From Oscillospiraceae bacterium (GTDB lineage Bacteria; Bacillota; Clostridia; Oscillospirales; Ruminococcaceae), in NCBI GenBank assembly GCA_003453215.1, contig DMMB01000043.1:1-8396 (forward strand): a stretch of 8,396 nt of DNA, given 5' to 3'. The notes beneath the pieces are model-generated. The model made no database searches and was not told the origin of the DNA. It saw only the letters and a program-made list of their open reading frames with translations. Shown one piece after another: positions 1-6,111 of the stretch. A program made the position numbers and the translations under genes. The first letter of the stretch is position 1; every line of letters starts with the position of its first letter.

Positions 1-22
1 AACGGGCTTTTTCTACAGGCTG

Positions 23-54
23 AAATTCCCCGGCTTTGGCCGGGGAATTTTATT
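23..54. terminator. Strong hairpin terminator downstream of the DUF364 operon
   Basis: A perfect 12-bp stem (23-34 pairing with 39-50) closes a four-base loop TTTG. It lies 40 bases after the stop codon of the minus-strand DUF364 gene and is AT-flanked on both sides, so it could stop transcription in either direction. The T-rich stretch is better on the plus side (TTTTATTCTTT after the stem), which suggests it also serves a plus-strand gene ending before the window. The very first bases (cgggcTTTTT) look like the 3' half of yet another terminator cut by the window edge. Confidence 0.8.
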
Positions 55-90
55 CTTTCGGCCAAAAACGTCCTCCCGGGCGCTTATGGC

Positions 91-876
91 TTATTTTTCT
101 ATCCGCAGCATCCGCAGCGAAACTTTGCGGCCGGCCGCAAAGGGTTTGCAGTGCTCCGCCCCGGCGGCCATCCGCAGGGCGCGGCCCGCATCGGTAATCA
201 CCAGACCCGAAACATCTTGTATGCCGTAACGGGCAAAGCCCGGCCACAGCGGGGCACACGGCCCCACCAGGGTGATTTTCTGGGCATTCTGTGAAAGGCG
301 GAGCATTCTCGGCAGCGATTTATCCACCAGGCCGCTGGCATTCAGGTAGGCAAAGTCGCAATCCGGCAGCAGGTAATCCGCCGCTTCAAAGGGATAATCT
401 CCGTTCATATCCGGTTCGTGCTCTATAATCCCCAGGTCACAGATGGGCTCAAACAGTTTTTCCAGATAAGGAAAATGCCCGATGGTGGCTACCTTTTTGC
501 CTCGTATCTCCCGCTGGCTCATAATAAAGGGGTCGTTCATTCGGTCCTCGCGCGGATTTTGATCCATATCCACACCATTTTGGCGGGCCATCTCCGGGGC
601 ATTGTACCAGGCATTTACTGCCGCCTGCCCAATGGCCGCCTCCAGGTAGTTCCAGCTTTTAATCAGTTCCGCCAATTCCCGCAGCGTTTTTCCGGTCAGA
701 TCCCCGGGGTGGGTAAAGGGTCGGGTATAATACCGCGACCACAGGTAGCTCCCCAGTCCAACCGCGCCGGTCTCGCTTTCCACTGCCGCAAAGGTGGCTC
801 CCACCACGATATTTTTGGCTTTTATGCCCTGCGGAATGCCGGAAAGCAATTCCTCGTACAGACTCCAATCGGCCAT
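91..876 (-). CDS. DUF4213/DUF364 protein, putative heavy-metal chelation family
   Basis: This 261-residue soluble protein matches the two-domain layout of the DUF364 family (Pfam PF04016). That family is known from a Desulfitobacterium crystal structure with an enolase-N-like domain joined to a Rossmann-like domain, for which heavy-metal chelation was proposed. Here residues about 5-90 (GATFAAVES, GLGSYLW) look like the N-terminal DUF4213 part. Residues about 125-255 (GKKVATIGHFPYLEKL, DFAYLNASGLVDKSL, ITLVGPCAPLWP, GLVITD) fit the Rossmann part. No signal peptide or membrane segment is visible. The ATG is preceded by a GGGGAGAG ribosome binding site inside the end of the upstream ATPase gene, with one base between the TGA and the ATG, so it is almost certainly the third gene of the GTPase-ATPase operon. 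The family call is firm. The biochemical role is not established, and metal or cofactor handling is inferred from the family and the neighbours. Confidence 0.85.
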   Translation of the reverse strand: MADWSLYEELLSGIPQGIKAKNIVVGATFAAVESETGAVGLGSYLWSRYYTRPFTHPGDLTGKTLRELAELIKSWNYLEAAIGQAAVNAWYNAPEMARQNGVDMDQNPREDRMNDPFIMSQREIRGKKVATIGHFPYLEKLFEPICDLGIIEHEPDMNGDYPFEAADYLLPDCDFAYLNASGLVDKSLPRMLRLSQNAQKITLVGPCAPLWPGFARYGIQDVSGLVITDAGRALRMAAGAEHCKPFAAGRKVSLRMLRIEK

Positions 877-877
877 G

Positions 878-1882
878 TCACTCTCCCCTTTCCAGTTTTT
901 CTATCCGTTCCCCGGCCCGCAGCCGGCTGCGGATTTCCTGCATCCATTCATCCATCTGGGAAAGCTGCTGCAGGCAGGCTTCCTCCTCCGGGGTACGCTC
1001 CAATACCGCCACAATACCGCCGCCCCGGATAACCAGCCGCCGGTCGGCCTCCAGGGCCAGCAGCGGATCATGGGTGGAAATAAGGACAATTTTACTGCGG
1101 CGCGCCAGCAACTCCACGGCCTTTTTGCGGTCAATCCCCGCATTTTCTATTTCATCTACCAGTACAATGGGGCTGTCACTGATGCAGGCCGCATCGGCAA
1201 TCATCAAAGCCCGGGACTGCCCGCCGGAAAGCTGCGTCACCTTGGTTTCCCAGGCGAAAGGTTCCCCGGCCAGCTCATTGGCGCAGCGGTAGGTGCGTTC
1301 CACCGCCTTTTCTTCCTCCGCAATCTGGCGGCTGCGGGCGTGCATCTGCAAAAAATCCCGCACCGAAAGATCCATAACAAAGTTCATATTCTGAGAAAGT
1401 TCTGCCACCAGCCGTCCTTCCGCCGCCTGCGGAAATTTTTCCGGCACTTCGCCATTAATGAGAATACGACGGCCGGTGGGGGTGTCTCCGCTGGCCAGAC
1501 ATTCTATATCCTCCAGCAGGCGGCTTTTGCCGGCCCCGGTAGGCCCCACAATGCTGATGACCTCCCCCACCCGAACGGTTAATTCCACCTTTTCCGGCTC
1601 GCCCTGCTTATTCCGCCCGCCCAGAATGGTAACGGAAGAAACAGCGGCCGGTTCTCCATTCTGTTCCATAACCTGCAGCCAGGCCGCCAGCTCATCCACC
1701 ACCTGTACCGCGGTCAGTTCAAACTCCTTCAGTGCGGCCGGTTCCTCCAGCATCAGGCCGGCCAGCAGCGGCAGATCCTCCGGCAGACCGGTCAGACGCA
1801 GGTTTTCCAGGTAGTTCCCGGCCAGCGGGTGTTCCTGCAGCAAAGTGCGCAGCGGCACGCTGCTTAAATATTCGTAATCCAT
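878..1882 (-). CDS. Stand-alone ABC-type ATPase with helical N-terminal extension
   Basis: This 334-residue protein carries a full ABC ATPase domain: Walker A GPTGAGKS (113-120), Q-loop Gln in ELSQNMNF (about 164), signature LSGGQ (218-222), Walker B IVLVDEIE (239-246, with D243 and E244) and the switch His in STHDP (271). About 85 residues precede it and are predicted helical (LRTLLQEHPLAGNYLENLRL). They recall small helical DUF1858/ScdA-N-like modules, but that link is weak. The C-terminal 45 residues are charged and likely helical. No permease gene lies beside it, and there are no membrane segments in the protein. It may therefore be a soluble ATPase that works with the GTPase and DUF364 protein rather than a transporter subunit. 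Its ATG overlaps the GTPase stop by one base (TAATG), with AGGAAG four bases upstream, indicating translational coupling. ATPase activity is very likely; the substrate is unknown. Confidence 0.9.
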   Translation of the reverse strand: MDYEYLSSVPLRTLLQEHPLAGNYLENLRLTGLPEDLPLLAGLMLEEPAALKEFELTAVQVVDELAAWLQVMEQNGEPAAVSSVTILGGRNKQGEPEKVELTVRVGEVISIVGPTGAGKSRLLEDIECLASGDTPTGRRILINGEVPEKFPQAAEGRLVAELSQNMNFVMDLSVRDFLQMHARSRQIAEEEKAVERTYRCANELAGEPFAWETKVTQLSGGQSRALMIADAACISDSPIVLVDEIENAGIDRKKAVELLARRSKIVLISTHDPLLALEADRRLVIRGGGIVAVLERTPEEEACLQQLSQMDEWMQEIRSRLRAGERIEKLERGE

Positions 1883-2574
1883 TATACTTCCTCAAACTCC
1901 ATTTTCTTCAGCATTCCCATCTGATAGTTTTCCCCGATGCGGCGTTCCCCGGTACAATAACTGCATACCGAAGAAGGGGTGGTAAAGCGCAGTTTCTTTT
2001 CCCGCAGGGTATCACACTCCGGGGCCGAAAGCGCAAACCGCCGCAGCGCCGTGGCGCCCTGCCCGGTAATGCCATTGACGAATAGCACCCACGCAGTTGT
2101 ATTGACCTGCCGCACATGGAATGCAAAAACCTCCCGCTCCGCCTGGCTTACAATATCCCCTTTGGTAATCACCACGCAGTCCGCCATTTTCAGCAGGGGG
2201 CCTATTTTCCGGGGGGTATTTACCCCGGCTATGGCATCGATGACGCAAATGGCCGGAATACCATTAATATAAGGCGAGCAGCGGTTGCACAGCCCTGCGC
2301 TTTCGGTAATCAACCATTCCAGCCCTTTCTTTTTTCCCCAGGCTACGGCATCCTCTATATTGCTTACAAAGTAATGGTCCGGACAGGTGGCCCCGGAAAA
2401 ACCTGTAACCACCGGCACCCCGGCTTCCCGGTAGCGCAGATGATCGAAAGAGGTCAGACAGTCAAATTTCACTACGCCTGCTGTCCCCCGGGGCGCTTCC
2501 AGCGCAGCTATTAACTGCAGAATCACCGAAGTCTTGCCGGAAGAAGGCGGCCCGGCCACGACCAATAGTTTCAT
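1882..2574 (-). CDS. CobW/HypB/UreG-type P-loop GTPase, Cys-rich
   Basis: This 230-residue protein belongs to the G3E-like class of P-loop GTPases that help insert metals into enzymes (HypB, UreG, CobW). Visible motifs are the P-loop GPPSSGKTS (8-16) and ESAGLCNRC (91-99), which sits where HypB has its ENVGNLVCP metal-site motif. A guanine-specificity motif TKGD (137-140) stands in place of NKxD. Nine Cys are present, including CPDH (64-67), CNRC (96-99) and CSYC (204-207) near the C-terminus. These are plausible metal or Fe-S ligands. The His-rich stretch typical of nickel-storage HypB or CobW is absent. It is the first gene of a three-gene operon with its own promoter; AAAGG lies 11 bases before the ATG. 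No hydrogenase, urease or cobalamin gene is in view, so the client is unknown. An alternative is an NTPase of a not yet characterised subfamily. Confidence 0.85.
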   Translation of the reverse strand: MKLLVVAGPPSSGKTSVILQLIAALEAPRGTAGVVKFDCLTSFDHLRYREAGVPVVTGFSGATCPDHYFVSNIEDAVAWGKKKGLEWLITESAGLCNRCSPYINGIPAICVIDAIAGVNTPRKIGPLLKMADCVVITKGDIVSQAEREVFAFHVRQVNTTAWVLFVNGITGQGATALRRFALSAPECDTLREKKLRFTTPSSVCSYCTGERRIGENYQMGMLKKMEFEEV

Positions 2575-2607
2575 TTTTTCAACGACCTTTCCCTTTATTC
2601 TTTTACC

Positions 2608-2636
2608 AGTATAGGGGAGCTTTTCTCTATCGTCAA
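2608..2636 (-). promoter_or_regulatory. Sigma-A promoter of the GTPase-ATPase-DUF364 operon
   Basis: On the minus strand a -35 TTGACG (2631-2636) is followed after exactly 17 bases by a -10 TATACT (2608-2613). The start of transcription would be near 2601, giving a leader of about 27 bases before the GTPase ATG. It lies just past the terminator of the upstream symporter gene, so the operon is an independent unit. Confidence 0.8.
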
Positions 2637-2670
2637 GCGAACCGCTGCGACGTTCCCCTATGGCGAACGC

Positions 2671-2699
2671 AAAAGGGACGGCACCGGTGCGCCGTCCCT
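2671..2699 (-). terminator. Intrinsic terminator of the AGCS symporter gene
   Basis: AGGGACGGC (2674-2682) pairs with GCCGTCCCT (2691-2699) over an eight-base loop. Read on the minus strand, the stem is followed by TTTTGCG. It begins 28 bases after the symporter stop codon and separates that gene from the GTPase operon promoter. The U-run is short, so termination may be partial. Confidence 0.7.
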
Positions 2700-2727
2700 C
2701 TGTTATAATTATTCTGTTATCGCTCTT

Positions 2728-4137
2728 TTATTTGCACAGCGGGCTTTCCTTGGGGCGAGTAAAATACTCCTTGGTCAGCTTGAGAACCACCGGGGAAAGC
2801 AGTGCCACTGCGATCAGGTTGGGGATTGCCATCATTCCGTTAAAGGTCTCGGCAATGCTCCACAGCAGATCCAATTTTGCCGTAGCCCCTAACATGGCCA
2901 CCAACGAATAAATAACCATAAAGGGCTTAATGACCTTTTCGCCGAACAGGTACTCACTGCAGCGGGCACCATACAGGCCCCAGCCCAGAATGGTAGTGAA
3001 CGCGAAGCAGCACATAGCCACCGCCGTAAAGATGGTAATCCAATTGCCATAGGTGCTGGTAAAGCCGCTGATGGTCAGTTCCGCACCGGCCGCCACGCCA
3101 TAGTTAATGGAAACGCCGCTGCACAGAATAACCAGAGCGGTAAAAGTACAAACGATGATGGTATCTACAAATACTTCAAATACACCAAACAAGCCCTGCT
3201 GTACCGGGTCATCCACCTCAGCGCCGGCGTGGGCGATGGAAGCAGTACCAAGACCGGCCTCATTGGAGAAGATGCCGCGGGCAACGCCTTTCTGTACGGC
3301 AGTGAACATAGCGCCAACGACGCCGCCGGTGACTGCAGTGGGATTAAAGGCGCCTTTAAAAATAGCAGAAAGCGCGGTGGGCAGATTTTCGATATGCATG
3401 ATGATAACGCCAAAGCCCAGCACGATGTACAGCAGTGCCATAATGGGAACCAGACGCTCCGCTACGCGGCCAATCCGCTTGATGCCGCCCAGCAGGATCA
3501 AGCCCACCAGAATGGTGATAACAATACCAAGGATCAGGTTCAGGGTAGCAGTGCCATCAGCGCTGACAACGCCAAAGCTGATGAGAGCGGTATCAATGGA
3601 AGCCACAATGGTATTAACCTGCGTGGCATTGCCGGTGCCGAATACGGCAAAGACGCCGAAGATGGCAAAGAGCACGCCCAACCATTTCCACTTGCTGCCC
3701 AGACCGTTCTGGATATAATACATGGGACCGCCAACCCAGTCGCCATGTTTATTCTTCTGCCGATAGTGGACCGCCAGCGTCACTTCGCTGTACTTGGTTA
3801 CCATGCCAAGCAAAGCGGAAATCCACATCCAGAAAACTGCGCCGGGGCCGCCGATGGCGATGGCGCCTGCCACGCCGGCGATATTGCCGGTACCAACGGT
3901 AGCGGCCAGAGCGGTGCAGACCGCCTGGAACGGGGTAACAGCGCCTTTTCCGGCTTCGGTGGTGCGCTGGAATATCTTTCCGACCGTGTTTTTCCACACC
4001 ATACCAAATTTACGGAACTGCAAAAAGCCGGTACGGATACTGAGATACAGCCCGACGCCGAAAATCAGCGCCGTAGCGGGCAAACCCCACACGATGCCAT
4101 TGACGGTGGAATTGATGTTGGTGATGGTTTCAATCAT
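2728..4137 (-). CDS. Alanine/glycine:cation symporter (AGCS family)
   Basis: This 469-residue polytopic membrane protein is of the normal length for AGCS (SSS/APC-fold) sodium- or proton-coupled amino acid importers such as AlsT, DagA and archaeal AgcS. Typical family stretches are visible: the N-terminal helix and LSIRTGFLQFRKFG, TVGTGNIAGVAGAIAIGGPGA (about 80-100, the conserved GTGN substrate/ion region), FWMWISALLGMVTKYSEV, GGPMYYIQNGLG (about 136-147), GIFSNEAGLGTASIAHA (about 290-307) and FTTILGWGLYG near the C-terminus. About 10-11 hydrophobic helices can be counted. The ATG has AAAGGAAG eight bases upstream. The gene is read alone, from a long leader containing an alanine-type T-box, and ends at its own hairpin. 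That regulation argues that L-alanine is the physiological substrate, though glycine, serine or D-alanine cannot be excluded by sequence alone. Confidence 0.95.
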   Translation of the reverse strand: MIETITNINSTVNGIVWGLPATALIFGVGLYLSIRTGFLQFRKFGMVWKNTVGKIFQRTTEAGKGAVTPFQAVCTALAATVGTGNIAGVAGAIAIGGPGAVFWMWISALLGMVTKYSEVTLAVHYRQKNKHGDWVGGPMYYIQNGLGSKWKWLGVLFAIFGVFAVFGTGNATQVNTIVASIDTALISFGVVSADGTATLNLILGIVITILVGLILLGGIKRIGRVAERLVPIMALLYIVLGFGVIIMHIENLPTALSAIFKGAFNPTAVTGGVVGAMFTAVQKGVARGIFSNEAGLGTASIAHAGAEVDDPVQQGLFGVFEVFVDTIIVCTFTALVILCSGVSINYGVAAGAELTISGFTSTYGNWITIFTAVAMCCFAFTTILGWGLYGARCSEYLFGEKVIKPFMVIYSLVAMLGATAKLDLLWSIAETFNGMMAIPNLIAVALLSPVVLKLTKEYFTRPKESPLCK

Positions 4138-4193
4138 TTTCGATTCTTCCTTTCTCTACACAATTGGAATGGGTTTTGTGCGGGAAAGGGTAT

Positions 4194-4238
4194 AAAAAAG
4201 CGCCCCCGCCCCTGCACTACGGCATAAGGACGAAAGCG
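4194..4238 (-). terminator. T-box regulated terminator in the symporter leader
   Basis: On the minus strand CGCTTTCGTCCTT (4238-4226) pairs over 13 bp with AGGGGCGGGGGCG (4213-4201). The loop is 12 bases, and six T follow (4199-4194) after one C. Five of the 13 pairs are U-G wobbles, all with U on the 5' arm. The 5' arm includes the bases needed for the antiterminator helix, as expected for a tRNA-controlled switch. Confidence 0.85.
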
Positions 4239-4476
4239 AAAATCGCCTGCGTGGTACCACCTTACTTCGCGCCGCCCTCACAGGCGGCAGCCTTATGGGT
4301 GCTGCAAACACCCTGCCGCTGTAATGGGCGGCGCCCAGCGCAGCCTACCGGGTTTCCCTTTCGGTGCGCGGCTCCGGGAGAGCTTCCCACAGTCCCATGC
4401 CCGCGCCTCTCACCAACCGGCTGCTCTCTTTGGGTGGTCTCTGTGCTACTAATTCCCTTCGTTGCTTTTTATTATG
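4194..4476 (-). promoter_or_regulatory. T-box riboswitch, predicted alanine specificity (GCU specifier)
   Basis: The minus-strand leader of the symporter has the ordered landmarks of a transcriptional T-box. They are AGTAG at 4450-4446, AGAGAG at 4429-4424 and GGTTGGTG at 4418-4411 (Stem I distal motifs), and GAA followed by GCU at 4383-4381, then CUCCCGGAGC (specifier loop). CGGTAGGC follows at 4350-4343, then a Stem III with GCGGCAG pairing with CTGCCGC. The T-box itself is AAGGTGGTACCACG at 4263-4250. Its UGGU would pair with the ACCA end of tRNA-Ala, whose discriminator is A. AAGG can pair with CCTT (4229-4226) as antiterminator, and those bases are also used by the terminator. Uncharged tRNA-Ala should thus allow read-through into the symporter. 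The T-box identity is very secure. The GCU reading is less certain because neighbouring triplets were not excluded by folding. Confidence 0.92.
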
Positions 4477-4482
4477 TTTTGT

Positions 4483-4511
4483 ATTGTAACGGATGAAAGC
4501 AGCAATGTCAA
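4483..4511 (-). promoter_or_regulatory. Sigma-A promoter of the T-box/symporter unit
   Basis: On the minus strand a consensus -35 TTGACA (4506-4511) is followed after 17 bases by -10 TACAAT (4483-4488). Transcription would begin near 4476, just upstream of Stem I of the T-box, giving a leader of about 339 bases. The near-consensus boxes suggest strong constitutive initiation, with control left to the T-box. Confidence 0.85.
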
Positions 4512-4654
4512 CAGGTTTGCTGCATTTTTTGTAGTTTTTCCAAATCATAAATTCATCTTAGCGGGTATTTTGATAAAAAAGACGGCAAAGCGCCCTAAAA
4601 TATGAAAGTTAATTATCAAACTTCCTGCATTCCCTTGTTTTTTAGGGAGGACTA

Positions 4655-4683
4655 TTGCTTAAAATACACTTATGTGGTATAAT
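4655..4683 (+). promoter_or_regulatory. Sigma-A promoter of trxA
   Basis: A consensus -10 TATAAT (4678-4683) lies 17 bases after a partial -35 TTGCTT (4655-4660). Transcription would begin near 4690, immediately before a hairpin (4694-4720). The weak -35 with a perfect -10 could fit an activated promoter, but no activator site was identified. Confidence 0.7.
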
Positions 4684-4693
4684 ATAAATAGAA

Positions 4694-4720
4694 ACAGCGG
4701 ATATCTTTGTTCCCCGCTGT
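4694..4720 (+). promoter_or_regulatory. Hairpin or dyad at the 5' end of the trxA transcript
   Basis: ACAGCGG (4694-4700) and CCGCTGT (4714-4720) are perfect inverted copies seven bases long with 13 bases between. They lie between the predicted transcription start and the ribosome binding site at 4728-4735. In RNA this forms a 5' hairpin that could protect the message. In DNA it could be an operator. Neither role is shown. Confidence 0.5.
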
Positions 4721-4743
4721 CCATAGGAAAGGAAGTGCCAAAT

Positions 4744-5064
4744 ATGAATATAACCGAATTGCATACCGAAAATTTTGAACAGGAAGTCATCCAGGCGACA
4801 CAGCCCGTCTGCATCGATTTTTGGGCGCCCTGGTGCGGGCCCTGCCGTATGCTCGCCCCCCTCATGGAAGAACTGGCGGAGGAAGAACCCGCGGTAAAGT
4901 TCTGCAAAGTAAATGTCGATGAAGAACCGGGCCTGGCTGCCCAGTTTGGCGTCAGCAGCATTCCCACTTTGATCTTCAGCAAAAACGGCGCTCTCACCGG
5001 CCGCACCGTCGGCTTCCATCCCAAAGCGGAGCTGCAGGAATTGATTGATGCAATCAAGGACTAA
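4744..5064 (+). CDS. trxA: Thioredoxin
   Basis: This 106-residue protein is a standard thioredoxin that reduces protein disulfides in the cytoplasm using electrons from thioredoxin reductase. The active site WCGPC is at residues 30-34 within FWAPWCGPCRMLAPLMEEL. The conserved cis-proline lies in SSIPTLIF (about 71-78) and the buried Asp in CIDFWAPW is present. Length and fold order match classical TrxA. The start was set at 4744 because AAAGGAAG (4728-4735) lies eight bases before it; an in-frame ATG at 4672 falls within the promoter and would add non-family residues. The gene is monocistronic, ends at a bidirectional terminator, and has no reductase gene next to it, so it depends on a reductase encoded elsewhere. 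One extra Cys (about residue 54) follows the usual core helix. Confidence 0.97.
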   Translation: MNITELHTENFEQEVIQATQPVCIDFWAPWCGPCRMLAPLMEELAEEEPAVKFCKVNVDEEPGLAAQFGVSSIPTLIFSKNGALTGRTVGFHPKAELQELIDAIKD

Positions 5065-5074
5065 AACTTCATAA

Positions 5075-5109
5075 AAATACCCCCGGTCACTGCGGCCGGG
5101 GGCGTTTTT
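5075..5109. terminator. Bidirectional terminator between trxA and the acyltransferase gene
   Basis: CCCCCGGTC (5080-5088) pairs with GGCCGGGGG (5094-5102), nine pairs including one wobble, over the loop ACTGC. On the plus strand it is followed by CGTTTTTC and on the minus strand by TATTTTTATG. It therefore can stop both converging genes, 10 bases after the trxA stop and 12 bases past the other gene. Confidence 0.9.
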
Positions 5110-5120
5110 CTTTATTCCAT

Positions 5121-5975
5121 TTATTCAGTTTTTTCCGGCTGTTCCGCATATTGGTGCGGGGTACCGCTGCCAGGGTAGGTCTTTACCAGTTCTTTGTACA
5201 TCAGGGGCCACACGTGTTCGCTCACATCCCGGGTTCCGCGGTGTTCGCTATCGTAGGGCAGTACCTCCAGTACCTTCAGGTTCACCGTTGTGGGCTGCCA
5301 GGGGAAGTTCTTCAGGATCTTTTCGGTATTTTCGATGACGCAAACCACAATCGGCACCTTGGCTTTCTGCGCTATCTTAAAGGCACCATTGCGGAACGGC
5401 AGCAGCGGTTCTTCGGTCTTGTTGGTCTGCCCTTCCGGGTAAATCCCCATGGAAACCACGTTTTCATCCAGCAGTTCCACCGCTTCATTGATGGTCTTGA
5501 CCGCCGCGCGGTTGTCCTCCCGGTCCAGCGGCAGGCAGAAGCACATATGCATCAGTTTATTGACAATCGGAATTTTGAAGTTCTCCTTTTTGGAGATAAA
5601 GGCCAGTGTAAATTCCGAAAGTTCCGCCATCGTCAGCACCGGATCAAAAATGGTGCGATGGTTGCATACCAGCAAAAAGCGGGTATCGTGGGGGATTTTC
5701 TCCCGGCCGGTTACATTCACCCGCACCCGCAGCAGGAACATCCCCACTTCAACAATGTTGGTCATAAGCCAATGGTAAAAACGGGTTTTCCGGTCCGCCG
5801 GACGATCGATGCGGATAAAAACCGAAAGCAGCGCCACCAACAGCAAAAAAATGAGAATGCATCCCAGCGTATAGCCGGCTACCAGCAGCAGGCCAAGAAT
5901 CGGGCCCAGGCTGTGCAGTACACAGGTATAAACCGCCAGGCCAATGCCCAGCAGAATAAGAATTGTCAGGATCAA
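5121..5975 (-). CDS. PlsC-like lysophospholipid/1-acylglycerol-3-phosphate acyltransferase
   Basis: This 284-residue membrane-bound acyltransferase probably adds the second acyl chain to lysophosphatidate or a related lysolipid. The catalytic motif reads NHRTIFD (105-111; family NHxSxxD, with Thr for Ser). The phosphate-binding motif is YPEGQTNK (169-176; usual FPEGTRS). A basic/aromatic LPFRNGAFKIA and VPIVVCVIENT follow, matching motifs III and IV order. Two hydrophobic helices, about 1-20 and 25-53, anchor the N-terminus. The start is TTG at 5975 with GAGGG seven bases upstream. The next in-frame ATG (about residue 71) would delete both membrane segments, so TTG is preferred. The gene stands alone, converges on trxA and diverges from yedF. 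Paralogues with these motif variants may act on other lysolipids, so acceptor specificity is open. Confidence 0.9.
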   Translation of the reverse strand: MILTILILLGIGLAVYTCVLHSLGPILGLLLVAGYTLGCILIFLLLVALLSVFIRIDRPADRKTRFYHWLMTNIVEVGMFLLRVRVNVTGREKIPHDTRFLLVCNHRTIFDPVLTMAELSEFTLAFISKKENFKIPIVNKLMHMCFCLPLDREDNRAAVKTINEAVELLDENVVSMGIYPEGQTNKTEEPLLPFRNGAFKIAQKAKVPIVVCVIENTEKILKNFPWQPTTVNLKVLEVLPYDSEHRGTRDVSEHVWPLMYKELVKTYPGSGTPHQYAEQPEKTE

Positions 5976-6044
5976 GGAAAGTCCCTCTCTTTCGGGTACG
6001 GATAAAAAAATAAAATTTTAAGATTTCTTTAAGTTATAGTATCT

Positions 6045-6072
6045 ATTCTATCGTAAACATTTTGTTTTGCAA
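6045..6072 (-). promoter_or_regulatory. Likely promoter of the acyltransferase gene
   Basis: On the minus strand -35-like TTGCAA (6067-6072) precedes -10-like TAGAAT (6045-6050) by 16 bases. Transcription would begin about 65 bases before the TTG start codon. The boxes are moderately good matches, and an alternative -10 a few bases away cannot be excluded. Confidence 0.5.
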
Positions 6073-6111
6073 GGGTAAAATTCATTAAATTTCCGTAAAC
6101 GATGAACCCTC

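Noticed and set aside
794..1582. A 262-codon plus-strand frame across the DUF364 and ATPase genes
   Set aside because: It is antisense to two genes with firm motifs, crosses their junction, and its translation is low-complexity without domain features.
3229..4227. A 332-codon open frame on the plus strand
   Set aside because: It lies wholly antisense to the AGCS symporter, whose protein has clear family motifs and its own ribosome binding site. The antisense product is compositionally odd, rich in Asn, Gln, Asp and His, and shows no domain.
4672..4743. Earlier in-frame ATG for thioredoxin
   Set aside because: It falls on the -10 region of the promoter and upstream of the predicted transcript start, has no ribosome binding site, and adds residues not found in thioredoxins.
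5151..6005. A 284-codon open frame on the plus strand opposite the acyltransferase
   Set aside because: It is antisense to a gene with NHxTxxD and PEG motifs, runs through that gene's ribosome binding site, and its product is Gln/His-rich without any recognisable domain.
6052..6100. CGTAAAC repeated at 6052-6058 and 6094-6100, 42 bases apart
   Set aside because: A seven-base direct repeat in AT-rich DNA is expected by chance; spacing of about four helical turns is suggestive but not enough to report as a site.
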